Shown: positions 11,294 to 19,159 of the stretch, piece after piece | Layout of the letters: each line of letters begins with the position of its first letter | Numbering within the stretch: position 1 is the stretch's first letter | Source of the DNA: Sinomonas mesophila | Lineage (GTDB): Bacteria > Actinomycetota > Actinomycetes > Actinomycetales > Micrococcaceae | Length of the DNA: 64,000 nt | NCBI RefSeq assembly: GCF_001999765.1 | Contig: NZ_MTIC01000003.1 | Coordinates: 372,001 to 436,000, forward strand | Reading direction: 5' to 3' | Notes under the pieces: model-generated | What the model was told of the DNA's origin: nothing | What the model saw: the letters and a program-made list of their open reading frames with translations, nothing else | The model's database searches: none | Program-made: the position numbers and the translations under genes

Positions 11294-13797
11294 GCCTCCG
11301 GGGCACCGCAGGGGCGGCGGCCGTGGCCGCGGCGCGCAGCGTCCGCAAGGTCCCCCTCACCGTCTCGCTCATCGCGGCGCTCTGGGTGGTCGGACTCGCG
11401 ACCGGGAGCATCCTCGCTGGCCCGCCCGAGGACGTCCTCGCGGTCGTCGGGGGCGACATCGGCTCGCTGCGCTCGGGCCAGTGGTGGGGCGCCGTCACGT
11501 CGATCTTCTTCGTCACGAACCCGCTCGCCTACGCCGCCGCGACTGTGGTCCTCGCCGTCCTCGTCCCCGTCGCCGAGACGGCCTATGGAGCGCTCCGGGC
11601 CGCCGCACTCTTCGTGGGGGGCCACGTCGCCTCGATCACCGTGTTCTTCGCCGTCACGCAGCTCGCACGGCTCGGCGGCGACGGGTGGCTCGGGTCGATG
11701 GTCGAGGACCCCGTGCTCGGCCCCTACCCCGCGGCCCTGTTCGCGGCCATGGCGGCGAGCCCAGCCCTCGGCGTCCTCTGGCGGCGCCGGCTGCGCGCTG
11801 CCGTCCTCGGGATCGCGGGCATGCTCACCCTCTACGTGGGGCACTCGGAGACTGTCCTCGGACTCACCGGGGCGCTCCTCGGGCTCGTGGCCTGCTGGTG
11901 GTCCGCGGCGGCCCATCCCGAGCCGCACGTCGTCCTCCCGAGCGTGCGCGAGCGGCGCAACCTCCTGGCCCTGCTCGTGACGCTCGCCGCCGTCGGCCCG
12001 GTCCTGACGGCCCTCTCGCGCAGCCCCTCGGGGCCGCTCGCACTCGTGCGGGACATCGTCCTGAACCCCCTGCCCGCGCTCACCCAGCTCCAGGAGGACT
12101 GCCGGGGCGCCGTCGACGCCGCGTGCCTCCAGGCGGCCCAGCCGAATGCCCTCTCGCCGGTCGGCTACGCGACGGCGCTCGTGCCCATGCTCATCCTGCT
12201 CGTGTGCGCGGAGGGCCTGCGGCGCGGGCGCTCCGTGGCCCTGCGCGTCGCCGTCGCGGTCCAGCTTGCGATCGGCGCCCTTGCGGTCGGCTACCTCGCG
12301 CTCTTCCTCCGGATCCCCTTCACGCCGCGCACTCCGCGCCTCGGCATCGTGACGTCGGGGTTCGTGCACCTCCTGCCGATCGCGCTCACGGCCGTCGCCC
12401 TCGGAGCCGTCCTCTGGCTCGGCCGCGACCTGTTCCGCGTCGAGACAGCCCGCGGCCTGCGCCGCCGGCTCGAGATCGTGGGGGCCGGCCTCGGCCTCGC
12501 CCTCGTGCTCTCGTACGCCCTCCTGTGGTGGCAGGGCGGCGGGGCCGGGCGGCGGGACGGCATCTGGGGCCTCGCCGCGGAGCTGGTCCGGCAGTACCTC
12601 CCGGCGCCGATCCCGAGCAGCTACGCGGCGGCGTTCCGCGGCCGCGGCGACGCCGAGCTGTGGCTGTTCACGCACAGCGGGCTCATCCTGTGGGCCGCGG
12701 CGCTCGTCATCGTCGCCTTCGCCGTCCTGCGCGGGCGGCAGACCCTCGGGACGCGCGACGACAGCCTCGAGCTCGCCCGCTCGCTCGCCCGCAAGGGCGG
12801 GGGCTCGCTGTCCTGGATGACGCTGTGGCCGCCCAACAGCTTCTGGTTCGACTCGCACGCGACGGCGGGGCTCGCCTTCCAGCAGCACGGCGCCGTCGCA
12901 CTCTCCGTCGCGGGGCCGATCGGGGCGCCGGGACGCGGGCCGACCGCGGTCACCGAGTTCATCGCCCACTGCGCCGAGCACGCCCTCATCCCCTGCTTCT
13001 ACTCGGTCACGGATGAGCTCTGGCCGACCCTCCGCGCGAAGGGCTTCAGGAGGGTCGAGGTGGCCCAGGAGACGCGGCTGTCCGTGCGCGAGCTCGAGTT
13101 CGTGGGCAAGGAGTGGCAGAACGTGCGCACCGCCGTCAACCGTGCCCGCAAGCTCGGGGTGCGCGCCGTCTGGACGCGTTACCACGAGCTCGCTCCGTCC
13201 CAGCGCGCCCAGCTGAGCGTCCTGTCGGAGGAGTGGTCCGCACAGAAGGCCCTGCCGGACATGGGGTTCACGCTCGGCGGCCTCGACGAGCTCGATGACC
13301 CCGACGTCAGGCTGTGCCTCGCGCTCGACGACGAGGAGCGGCTCCACGGGGTCACGAGCTGGCTGCCGGTCTTCGAGCACGAGCGGATCGTCGGCTGGAC
13401 CCTGGACTTCATGCGCCGCGGCCCCGACGGCTTCCCGGGCGTCATGGAGTTCCTCATCTCCTCGGCCGTCACGGAGCTGCGCTCCTCGGTCGAGTGGATC
13501 TCGCTCTCGGGCTCGCCGCTCGCGGCGGACCCGACGGGGGAGCGGGCCGCGGTCGACCGCGGCGACGAGCTGCTCTCGAGGATCCTCGACGCCGTCGGCC
13601 GCGTCCTCGAGCCCGTCTACGGCTTCCGCTCGCTCGCCAAGTTCAAGTCGCGGTTCCAGCCCGAGTACCACGCGCTCTACATGTACTACCAGGACCCACT
13701 CCAGCTGCCCGCGATCGGGCAGGCGCTCGCGGCCGCCTACCTTCCCGGGCTCACGATGAGGCACCGCATGCGGCTCCTGCGCAGCCTCGTGGGCTGA
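11290..13797 (+). CDS. MprF-like aminoacyl-lipid synthase (DUF2156 domain)
   Basis: The product has 835 residues. The first ~500 form about 12 membrane segments, the first of which resemble a rhomboid-like core (GQWWGAVTSIFFVTNPLAYAA). The C-terminal ~320 residues are the cytosolic GNAT-fold DUF2156/phosphatidylglycerol lysyltransferase domain: GGSLSWMTLWPPNSFWF, HGAVALSVAGPIG, EWQNVRTAVNRARKLG, and MEFLISSAVTEL. Such proteins move an amino acid from aminoacyl-tRNA to a membrane lipid and flip it outward, lowering surface charge. The start is GTG at 11290 within GTGA, coupled to the esterase. Which amino acid and lipid are used cannot be told. Confidence 0.75.
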   Translation: MSLRGTAGAAAVAAARSVRKVPLTVSLIAALWVVGLATGSILAGPPEDVLAVVGGDIGSLRSGQWWGAVTSIFFVTNPLAYAAATVVLAVLVPVAETAYGALRAAALFVGGHVASITVFFAVTQLARLGGDGWLGSMVEDPVLGPYPAALFAAMAASPALGVLWRRRLRAAVLGIAGMLTLYVGHSETVLGLTGALLGLVACWWSAAAHPEPHVVLPSVRERRNLLALLVTLAAVGPVLTALSRSPSGPLALVRDIVLNPLPALTQLQEDCRGAVDAACLQAAQPNALSPVGYATALVPMLILLVCAEGLRRGRSVALRVAVAVQLAIGALAVGYLALFLRIPFTPRTPRLGIVTSGFVHLLPIALTAVALGAVLWLGRDLFRVETARGLRRRLEIVGAGLGLALVLSYALLWWQGGGAGRRDGIWGLAAELVRQYLPAPIPSSYAAAFRGRGDAELWLFTHSGLILWAAALVIVAFAVLRGRQTLGTRDDSLELARSLARKGGGSLSWMTLWPPNSFWFDSHATAGLAFQQHGAVALSVAGPIGAPGRGPTAVTEFIAHCAEHALIPCFYSVTDELWPTLRAKGFRRVEVAQETRLSVRELEFVGKEWQNVRTAVNRARKLGVRAVWTRYHELAPSQRAQLSVLSEEWSAQKALPDMGFTLGGLDELDDPDVRLCLALDDEERLHGVTSWLPVFEHERIVGWTLDFMRRGPDGFPGVMEFLISSAVTELRSSVEWISLSGSPLAADPTGERAAVDRGDELLSRILDAVGRVLEPVYGFRSLAKFKSRFQPEYHALYMYYQDPLQLPAIGQALAAAYLPGLTMRHRMRLLRSLVG

Positions 13798-13860
13798 GCG
13801 GCGAAAGTTTATTTACAGCTCACGTTAATAATGTGTCGCGGGCGTTGCGCACGAGACGAC

Positions 13861-13890
13861 GATGGGCCCCGGATTTCTCCGGGGCCCATC
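13861..13890 (-). terminator. terminator hairpin for the cold-shock gene
   Basis: A perfect 12-bp inverted repeat (arms 13861-13872 and 13879-13890, loop ATTTCT) begins 30 bases past the cold-shock gene stop. No T-run follows on either strand, so it may end transcripts from both sides; the MprF-like gene ends 64 bases away on the other side. An unusually AT-rich stretch lies at 13806-13835. Confidence 0.7.
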
Positions 13891-13919
13891 GCTGCGCTGT
13901 CGAGACGCAGTGGCGTCGA

Positions 13920-14123
13920 TCAGAGGGCGGTGACGCCCGTGGCCTGCGGGCCCTTGGCGCCCTGGCCGATCTCGAATTCGACGCGCTGGTTCTCCTCGAG
14001 CGTGCGGAAGCCGTTCGACTTGATTTCCGAGTAGTGGACGAAGACGTCAGCCTCAGCGTCGTCCGGGGTGATGAAGCCGAAGCCCTTCTCAGCGTTGAAC
14101 CACTTGACGGTTCCCTGTGCCAT
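13920..14123 (-). CDS. cspA: cold-shock protein, CspA family
   Basis: This 67-residue single cold-shock domain binds single-stranded RNA/DNA and acts as an RNA chaperone. The RNA-binding motifs KGFGFI (RNP1) and DVFVHYSEI (RNP2) are intact, and the start is [14 protein letters not shown]. The ATG at 14123 has AGGAG upstream; a further in-frame ATG at 14159 would add 12 unrelated residues. It has its own long leader with hairpins and its own terminator, so it is monocistronic. Confidence 0.96.
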   Translation of the reverse strand: MAQGTVKWFNAEKGFGFITPDDAEADVFVHYSEIKSNGFRTLEENQRVEFEIGQGAKGPQATGVTAL

Positions 14124-14260
14124 GACCTTGCGTTCTCCTGTGGAATTGCAACGGGACACCGGCGCTTTCTGCGCCGGTCGAGTTACTCCGCGGGAGGACC
14201 CGGTCTAGCCGGGAACTCCACGCTCGCAACGGTCTTGCGAGCATGCATTGCATGGAAAAA
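14124..14260 (-). promoter_or_regulatory. structured 5' leader of the cold-shock gene
   Basis: Three short perfect hairpins lie upstream of the start: arms 14159-14165/14171-14177 (7 bp), 14199-14203/14209-14213 (5 bp) and 14223-14229/14235-14241 (7 bp). Long structured leaders on csp mRNAs act in cold-dependent stability and translation in other bacteria. Here that role is inference. The promoter probably lies beyond 14260, where AT-rich sequence (14240-14360) contains several TTG-type -35 candidates, none clearly best. The rest of the gap to nagA shows no gene. Confidence 0.5.
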
Positions 14261-14417
14261 CACTGCTACCTACATCAAGACTGGTCCTAGCCAATCACGA
14301 TGTCAGAACGCCGGTCAACGGCATTGACATGTTTTCCGCAGACATTTGGAGAATTTCCGGTAACGGCACGTAAAACGCCCGTCCCCTCGCCAGGGGGCAG
14401 TGTCGTTCAGGCGATGC

Positions 14418-15680
14418 CTACACGCCGCGGGAGGCGCCCAGGAGTCTGCCGGCGCGCACGACGGCGAGCGGCCGCAGCTGGGCGTCGGCGGCCACGAGGT
14501 CGGCGCGGAGCCCCCTGCGCAGGCTGCCGATCTCGTCCGAGCGGCCGAGCACGGCCGCGGGCACGGCCGTGGCCGCGACGACGGCCTCCTCGAGCGGGAC
14601 ACCCATCGCAGCTGTCTGGGCGACGACCTCGATGAGGGTCGCGGTGCCGCCCGCGATCGAGCCCGTTGCGTCGAGGGTCGCGACCCCGTCATCGACGGTC
14701 ACGGCGGAGGGGCCGAGCGTGTAGTGCCCGTCGCCGAGCCCTGCGGCGGCCATCGAGTCCGTCACGAGGGCGATGTTGGCCGCCCCGACGAGCTCGAACA
14801 CGGTGCGCACCGTCGCCGCGTCGAGGTGGACGCCGTCGGCCACGAGCTCGACGACGGCGCCTCCCCGCGACGCCGCGCGCAGGCAGGCGGCGACGGGCCC
14901 GGGGGCGCGGTGGTGCAGGCTGGGCATCCCATTGAAGAGGTGCGTGACGGTCGGAATGCCCTCGGCGCCGTCGAACCCCGCGGCCGCGAGGCCGTCCCGG
15001 GCCTGCTCGAGGGACGCCGCGGCGGTCGCGTCGTCGCAGTCCGTGTGACCGAGCGAGGGCGTGACGCCGTGTGCCGTGAGCAGGTCCACGAGGGCCGCGG
15101 CCCGGGGGAGCTCGGGGGCGTAGGTCATGGTGACGAGTCGGCCGTCCGAGGCCTCGATGAGCTCGGCGGCGAGGTCGACGTCAGGGGCGAGGAGGAAGTC
15201 GGGATTCTGGGCGCCGCAGCGCGCGTGCGAGAGGAACGGGCCCTCCAGGTGGATCCCCGCGACGAGGCCCTCGGCGTCGAGGCGCGAGAAGAGGCCGATG
15301 CCGGAGAGCAGCGCCTCGCGCGGCGCCGTGACGAGGCTCGCGAGCAGCGTCGTCGTGCCCCGCCCGTGCAGGAACGCGAGGGCCCGCCTCGCCTCGTCCT
15401 CATCGGCGTTCGGGAAGTCGACGCCCGCGGCGCCGTGGCAGTGCAGGTCGACGAGCCCCGGCATCAGGACCGCGTCCGCCGGGAGGTCCAGCTCGGTCCC
15501 GCCGAACTCGGCGCCGAATTCGGCATCAAACTCAGTGCTGGGGCCCGCGAAGACGATCCGGTCGTCCTCGGTGGCGACGACGCCGCCGTCGATCGCCATC
15601 CCGTCGCTCACGATGCGCCCGCGCGCGACGAGGCGGACCAGGGCGCCGGCTTCGGGGGGCGGGGGCGTGGCAGAGGTCAT
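14418..15680 (-). CDS. nagA: N-acetylglucosamine-6-phosphate deacetylase
   Basis: NagA (420 residues) removes acetate from GlcNAc-6-phosphate, feeding amino-sugar catabolism and cell-wall recycling. Amidohydrolase motifs are in order: VDLHCHG, GIHLEGPFLS, SLGHTDCD, THLFNGMPSLHHR, VADGVHLDA and LVTDSMAAAG, whose last Asp is catalytic. The ATG at 15680 lies 6 bases after a -10 box (TAAGAT, 15687-15692), so the mRNA should be leaderless. Its partner nagB is 10 kb away (24583), so the pathway is not one operon here. Confidence 0.93.
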   Translation of the reverse strand: MTSATPPPPEAGALVRLVARGRIVSDGMAIDGGVVATEDDRIVFAGPSTEFDAEFGAEFGGTELDLPADAVLMPGLVDLHCHGAAGVDFPNADEDEARRALAFLHGRGTTTLLASLVTAPREALLSGIGLFSRLDAEGLVAGIHLEGPFLSHARCGAQNPDFLLAPDVDLAAELIEASDGRLVTMTYAPELPRAAALVDLLTAHGVTPSLGHTDCDDATAAASLEQARDGLAAAGFDGAEGIPTVTHLFNGMPSLHHRAPGPVAACLRAASRGGAVVELVADGVHLDAATVRTVFELVGAANIALVTDSMAAAGLGDGHYTLGPSAVTVDDGVATLDATGSIAGGTATLIEVVAQTAAMGVPLEEAVVAATAVPAAVLGRSDEIGSLRRGLRADLVAADAQLRPLAVVRAGRLLGASRGV

Positions 15681-15756
15681 AGCACGATCTTAGGGGAGTG
15701 CCCTTGCGGCGCCGGTCCTACCGGCGTTGGAGCACGGTGGCAGAAGGCGCCGACGC

Positions 15757-16452
15757 TCAGAAGAGGCGGGACTCGACGTCATCCACGCCGCGCATCGCGT
15801 CGTAGTCGAGCGTCACGCAGTCGATCCCGCGGTCCTGGGCGAGCACGCGGGCCTGGGGCTTGATCTGCTGGGCCGCGAAGATGCCTCGCACGGGGGCGAG
15901 CAGCGGGTCGCGGTTGAGCAGGTCGAGGTAGCGCGTGAGCTGCTCGACGCCGTCGATGTCGCCGCGGCGCTTGAGCTCGACGGCGACGGTGGCGCCCGCG
16001 GCGTCGCGGGCGAGGATATCGACCGGCCCGATCGCCGTGAAGTACTCCCGGCGGATGAGCGTGAAACCGGGGCCGAGCGTCTCGATCTGCTCGGCCAGGA
16101 GCCGCTGGAGGTCGGACTCGACACCGTCCTTGATGAGGCCCGGGTCGATCCCGAGCTCGTGGCTCGAGTCGTGCAGGTGCTCGTGGATGTTCACGATGAG
16201 GCGGTCGTCCGTCTTGGCCGACTGGACCGACCACTGCTCGACGACGCCCGTCTCGAGCTCGGCCTCCTCGGGCGTGCTCACGCGCAGGGTCGCGGGCGGG
16301 CTCATCCAGTTGAGCGGCTTGTACGAGCCGCCATCCGAGTGCACGAGGACCGAGCCGTCCGCCTTGACTACGAGCAGCCGGGTCGCGAGCGGGAGGTGGG
16401 CCTTGAGCCGGCCGACGTAGTCCACGGAGCACCGGGCAATGACGAGTCGCAC
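15757..16452 (-). CDS. nucS: mismatch-specific endonuclease NucS/EndoMS
   Basis: NucS (231 residues) cuts both strands at mismatches and replaces MutS/MutL repair in many actinobacteria. The N-terminal dimerisation/DNA-binding domain (to about 110) is followed by a RecB-like nuclease domain with GPVDILARD and [13 protein letters not shown], carrying the catalytic Asp, Glu and Lys. The C terminus ESRLF fits the clamp-binding tail reported for this family. The GTG at 16452 lies 6 bases after TAGAGT (16459-16464), pointing to a leaderless mRNA. Confidence 0.93.
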   Translation of the reverse strand: MRLVIARCSVDYVGRLKAHLPLATRLLVVKADGSVLVHSDGGSYKPLNWMSPPATLRVSTPEEAELETGVVEQWSVQSAKTDDRLIVNIHEHLHDSSHELGIDPGLIKDGVESDLQRLLAEQIETLGPGFTLIRREYFTAIGPVDILARDAAGATVAVELKRRGDIDGVEQLTRYLDLLNRDPLLAPVRGIFAAQQIKPQARVLAQDRGIDCVTLDYDAMRGVDDVESRLF

Positions 16453-16549
16453 CCGAGCACTCTACCGGAGCCGCCGTGGCCCGCCCGGGCGGCGGCCCGG
16501 AACGTCGCCGGGGAAGGGCACAGTCCTGGGGCACGGCACAATGGTGACC

Positions 16550-16894
16550 ATGCCCCGCTCCAACCGTCCCCGCCGCCGTCCGTCGCCGCCCCGCACCGCG
16601 CGGGAGGCAGTGGACCGAAGCGAGGACCGCGAAGACTTCGACCCCGAGCGCGTGCTTGCCGGCTTCGCGCGGCTCGAGTCCGCGCCCGACGGCGAGTGGC
16701 GGGTCCGCCGGGTCACGACGCGCAGCGCGGCCAAGGACTACACGTGCCCGGGCTGCTCGCGCACGATCCCGCCCGGTACGGCGCACCTCGTGGTCTGGGC
16801 CGACGACCACCTCTTCGGCGAGGCCGCAGGGATCGCCGAGCGCAGGCACTGGCACACGCACTGCTGGCGCACCCGCAAGTACAGGTTCCGGTGA
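16550..16894 (+). CDS. small zinc-ribbon-like protein
   Basis: The product has 114 residues. The N-terminal half is basic and proline/arginine-rich (MPRSNRPRRRPSPPR); the C-terminal half contains YTCPGCSRTIPPGTAHLVVW and RRHWHTHCWRTRKYRF, i.e. a CxxC pair and an HxHC pair suited to one zinc ion. Related actinobacterial genes are often labelled ATP/GTP-binding protein, but no nucleotide motif is visible. The ATG at 16550 is favoured over ATG 16541 because it sits 7 bases after a weak -10 (CACAAT). It is divergent from nucS, with start regions about 100 bases apart. Confidence 0.7.
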   Translation: MPRSNRPRRRPSPPRTAREAVDRSEDREDFDPERVLAGFARLESAPDGEWRVRRVTTRSAAKDYTCPGCSRTIPPGTAHLVVWADDHLFGEAAGIAERRHWHTHCWRTRKYRFR

Positions 16895-16911
16895 ATCGCT
16901 AGGCTGTCACC

Positions 16912-17712
16912 ATGCCCTTCGACCCCGCGTCCTATGAGTTCAGCCCGTCCGCAGGCCCTGTCGAGATCCGCGCCAACACGGTCCTCCCCGCGCGCCGGGA
17001 GAACATCGAGCTGCGCACGCAGGACGGCCTGACGCTCGTCGGCGAGCTGGCCCTCCCGGCGGACCGGGAGCCAGAGGCGACGCTCGTGACGCTCCACCCG
17101 CTGCCCACGCACGGCGGCTTCATGGACTCGCACGTCTTCCGCAAGGCCTCCTTCCGCCTCCCCGCGCTCGCGGGCCTTGCGGTCCTGCGTTTCAACACGC
17201 GCGGGACCTCCAGCCCACGCGGGACGAGCGAGGGCCGCTTCGAGGAGGGCGTGGGCGAGCGCGCCGACGTCGAGGCCGCCGTCGGGTTCGCCGTCGAGCG
17301 CGGCCTCCCGGCGCGCTGGCTCGTGGGCTGGTCCTTCGGCACCGAGCTCGCGCTCAAGTACGGGGCGGTCGAGCCCGTCGCCGGGGCGACCGAGGGCGCC
17401 GTCCTGCTCTCCCCGCCCCTCCACCGGGCCGTCGACGCCGACCTCGACGCGTGGGCCGCCGCGGGTCGACCGCTCACGGCGCTCGTCCCCGAGCACGACG
17501 ACTACCTGCGCCCCGCCGAGGCGGCCGACCGCTTCGCCCGGGTCCCCCAGGCGCGCGTCGTCGGCGTCGACGGCGCCAAGCACCTCTGGGTGGGGGAGAA
17601 GTTCGTCCACCGCGCCCTCAGCGAGATCGTGGACGAGGTCACCGACGCCGGCTCGGGCGCCGAGGGGCTCCCGACGTCGTGGGACGGCCCGGTCGCGACG
17701 GCCGTCGGCTAG
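16912..17712 (+). CDS. alpha/beta-hydrolase
   Basis: This is a 266-residue soluble hydrolase of the dienelactone-hydrolase/YdjP-like type. The catalytic Ser is in LVGWSFGTELAL (about residue 144), the acid is probably an Asp of VPEHDDYLRP, and the base is the His of DGAKHLWVG. The oxyanion region reads TLHPLPTHGGFMDSHV and the cap NTRGTSSPRG resembles hydrolases that follow an RFNxRG motif. Substrate is unknown. The start ATG lies 6 bases after TAGGCT (16900-16905), a leaderless arrangement. Its stop overlaps the convergent AI-2E-type gene by three bases. Confidence 0.8.
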   Translation: MPFDPASYEFSPSAGPVEIRANTVLPARRENIELRTQDGLTLVGELALPADREPEATLVTLHPLPTHGGFMDSHVFRKASFRLPALAGLAVLRFNTRGTSSPRGTSEGRFEEGVGERADVEAAVGFAVERGLPARWLVGWSFGTELALKYGAVEPVAGATEGAVLLSPPLHRAVDADLDAWAAAGRPLTALVPEHDDYLRPAEAADRFARVPQARVVGVDGAKHLWVGEKFVHRALSEIVDEVTDAGSGAEGLPTSWDGPVATAVG

Positions 17713-19007
17713 TGCTGGTCCTGCCGGACGATGTAGACCTCTCTGACGAGGAGCATGATCGCGGCCGCCGTGGGGATCGCGATGAGCGCCCCGAGGACGC
17801 CCAGGAGGCTGCCGCCGGCAATGACCGAGATGACCGCGACGGACCCCGGGACCGCGACCGCCTTCTGCATGATCCGAGGCGAGATGAAGTATGCCTCGAA
17901 CTGCAGATAGGCGAAGTACGCGATCGCCAGGACGAGCGCCGTCTGCCAGCCGCCCGTGAGCGCGACGAGCGAGATGAGCACGCCCGCGACGACCCCGCCG
18001 ACGAGCGGGATGAACGCGAGGAAGCCGACGACGAACGCGAGCAGGGCCGCGAACTGGATTCCCAGGAGCCCCATGACGACGAACGCGAAGGTCGCGTTGA
18101 GGACGGCGACGCACACCTGGCCGATGACGTAGTTGCCGACCGAGCGCGTGATCTCCTCGCTCAGGGCCTCGACGCGGAGTCGGCGCGAGCGCGGCGCGAG
18201 CCGGAAGCTCCACGCCTTCATGGCGGGCAGGGCCGAGAGGAAGTACAGGCTCAGGACGACGACGATGAGCACGCCGAAGAGCGAGTTGGCGACCGTCGTG
18301 CCGAATCCGAGCACGCCGCCGAACACGTTCGTGATGGCCTCCGAGTTCTGCCCGAGCTTCTGCAGCTCTTCGGTCACGCGGTCCTTGACCCCGAACTGCT
18401 CGTCGATGCTGCGGTAGAAGTCGGACTCGAGGACGTCCTGGATCCATCGGGGGACGTTGCCCACGAGCTCGCCCACCTGCTCGATCATGGTCGGGATGAG
18501 TGTGCCGAAGAAGGCCCCGAGGACGGCGAAGAGGCCCAGGATCGTCCCCGCGATGCCGACGGCGCGGGGAACGCGCCGCCTCTCGAGCCAGCGCACGACG
18601 GGGTCGAGGCCGAGGGCGATGAAGAGCGCCGCGAGGATCCACAGGAGCAGCTGCGTCGTATGGGACGCGATGTAGTAGAGCGCGAGGGCGATCCCGACGC
18701 CGACGGTGCCCATGAAGCCCATGTACAGCGGGTGCTTGCTCGACATCCGTGGCCCCGGCCTGCCGAACGGCGCGGCCTCGGACGGCTCCGTGGCGGTCTC
18801 CTCGCCCCCGCGCTCCGGCGGCATCTCGAAGCGCACGCGCGGCTGCGCTCCGGGAAGGGGCGTTCTCAGCTTCCGGGCCGCACCGTGGAGGAATGCCCCG
18901 AACCCGCCGTGCGGCTGGGGCGGGAGGCCGCCCTGGCCGGTCGAGGAGGAGTCCCCCCCGCTGTTGCCGCCGGCCGCGTCCGACCCGGCCTGGCGGTGTT
19001 CTGCCAC
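17709..19007 (-). CDS. AI-2E family (YdiK/TqsA-like) membrane permease
   Basis: The product has 432 residues with a 90-residue polar, Gly/Pro-rich N terminus and then about eight membrane segments of the AI-2E/UPF0118 family: paired helices at the start, an amphipathic middle (about 160-220), and the conserved GFLAFIPLVGG and FISPRIMQKAVAVPG blocks. Members export small molecules or act as Na+/H+ antiporters, so the substrate is open. GTG 19007 is chosen because GGGGAAGG precedes it by 8 bases and a -10 (TAGGGT, 19075-19080) lies upstream; GTG 19076 would overlap that promoter. Confidence 0.85.
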   Translation of the reverse strand: MAEHRQAGSDAAGGNSGGDSSSTGQGGLPPQPHGGFGAFLHGAARKLRTPLPGAQPRVRFEMPPERGGEETATEPSEAAPFGRPGPRMSSKHPLYMGFMGTVGVGIALALYYIASHTTQLLLWILAALFIALGLDPVVRWLERRRVPRAVGIAGTILGLFAVLGAFFGTLIPTMIEQVGELVGNVPRWIQDVLESDFYRSIDEQFGVKDRVTEELQKLGQNSEAITNVFGGVLGFGTTVANSLFGVLIVVVLSLYFLSALPAMKAWSFRLAPRSRRLRVEALSEEITRSVGNYVIGQVCVAVLNATFAFVVMGLLGIQFAALLAFVVGFLAFIPLVGGVVAGVLISLVALTGGWQTALVLAIAYFAYLQFEAYFISPRIMQKAVAVPGSVAVISVIAGGSLLGVLGALIAIPTAAAIMLLVREVYIVRQDQH

Positions 19008-19159
19008 AGGATGCGCCTTCCCCTTGGGTGACCTCGTCCAGGCCCGCGCCGGAAGCCGTCGCAGCCCTCCGGCCACCCTACCAGCCGGTCCGGATCGGGT
19101 TTTTGATCACGATTTGGTTACCATTGGAGGGTCTGTGTCCCCAACGCAAAGGTGTACCC

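Noticed and set aside
11053-13764. 903-codon open frame on the minus strand opposite the MprF-like gene
   Set aside because: It is a GC-bias shadow; the plus-strand product has clear domains and helices.
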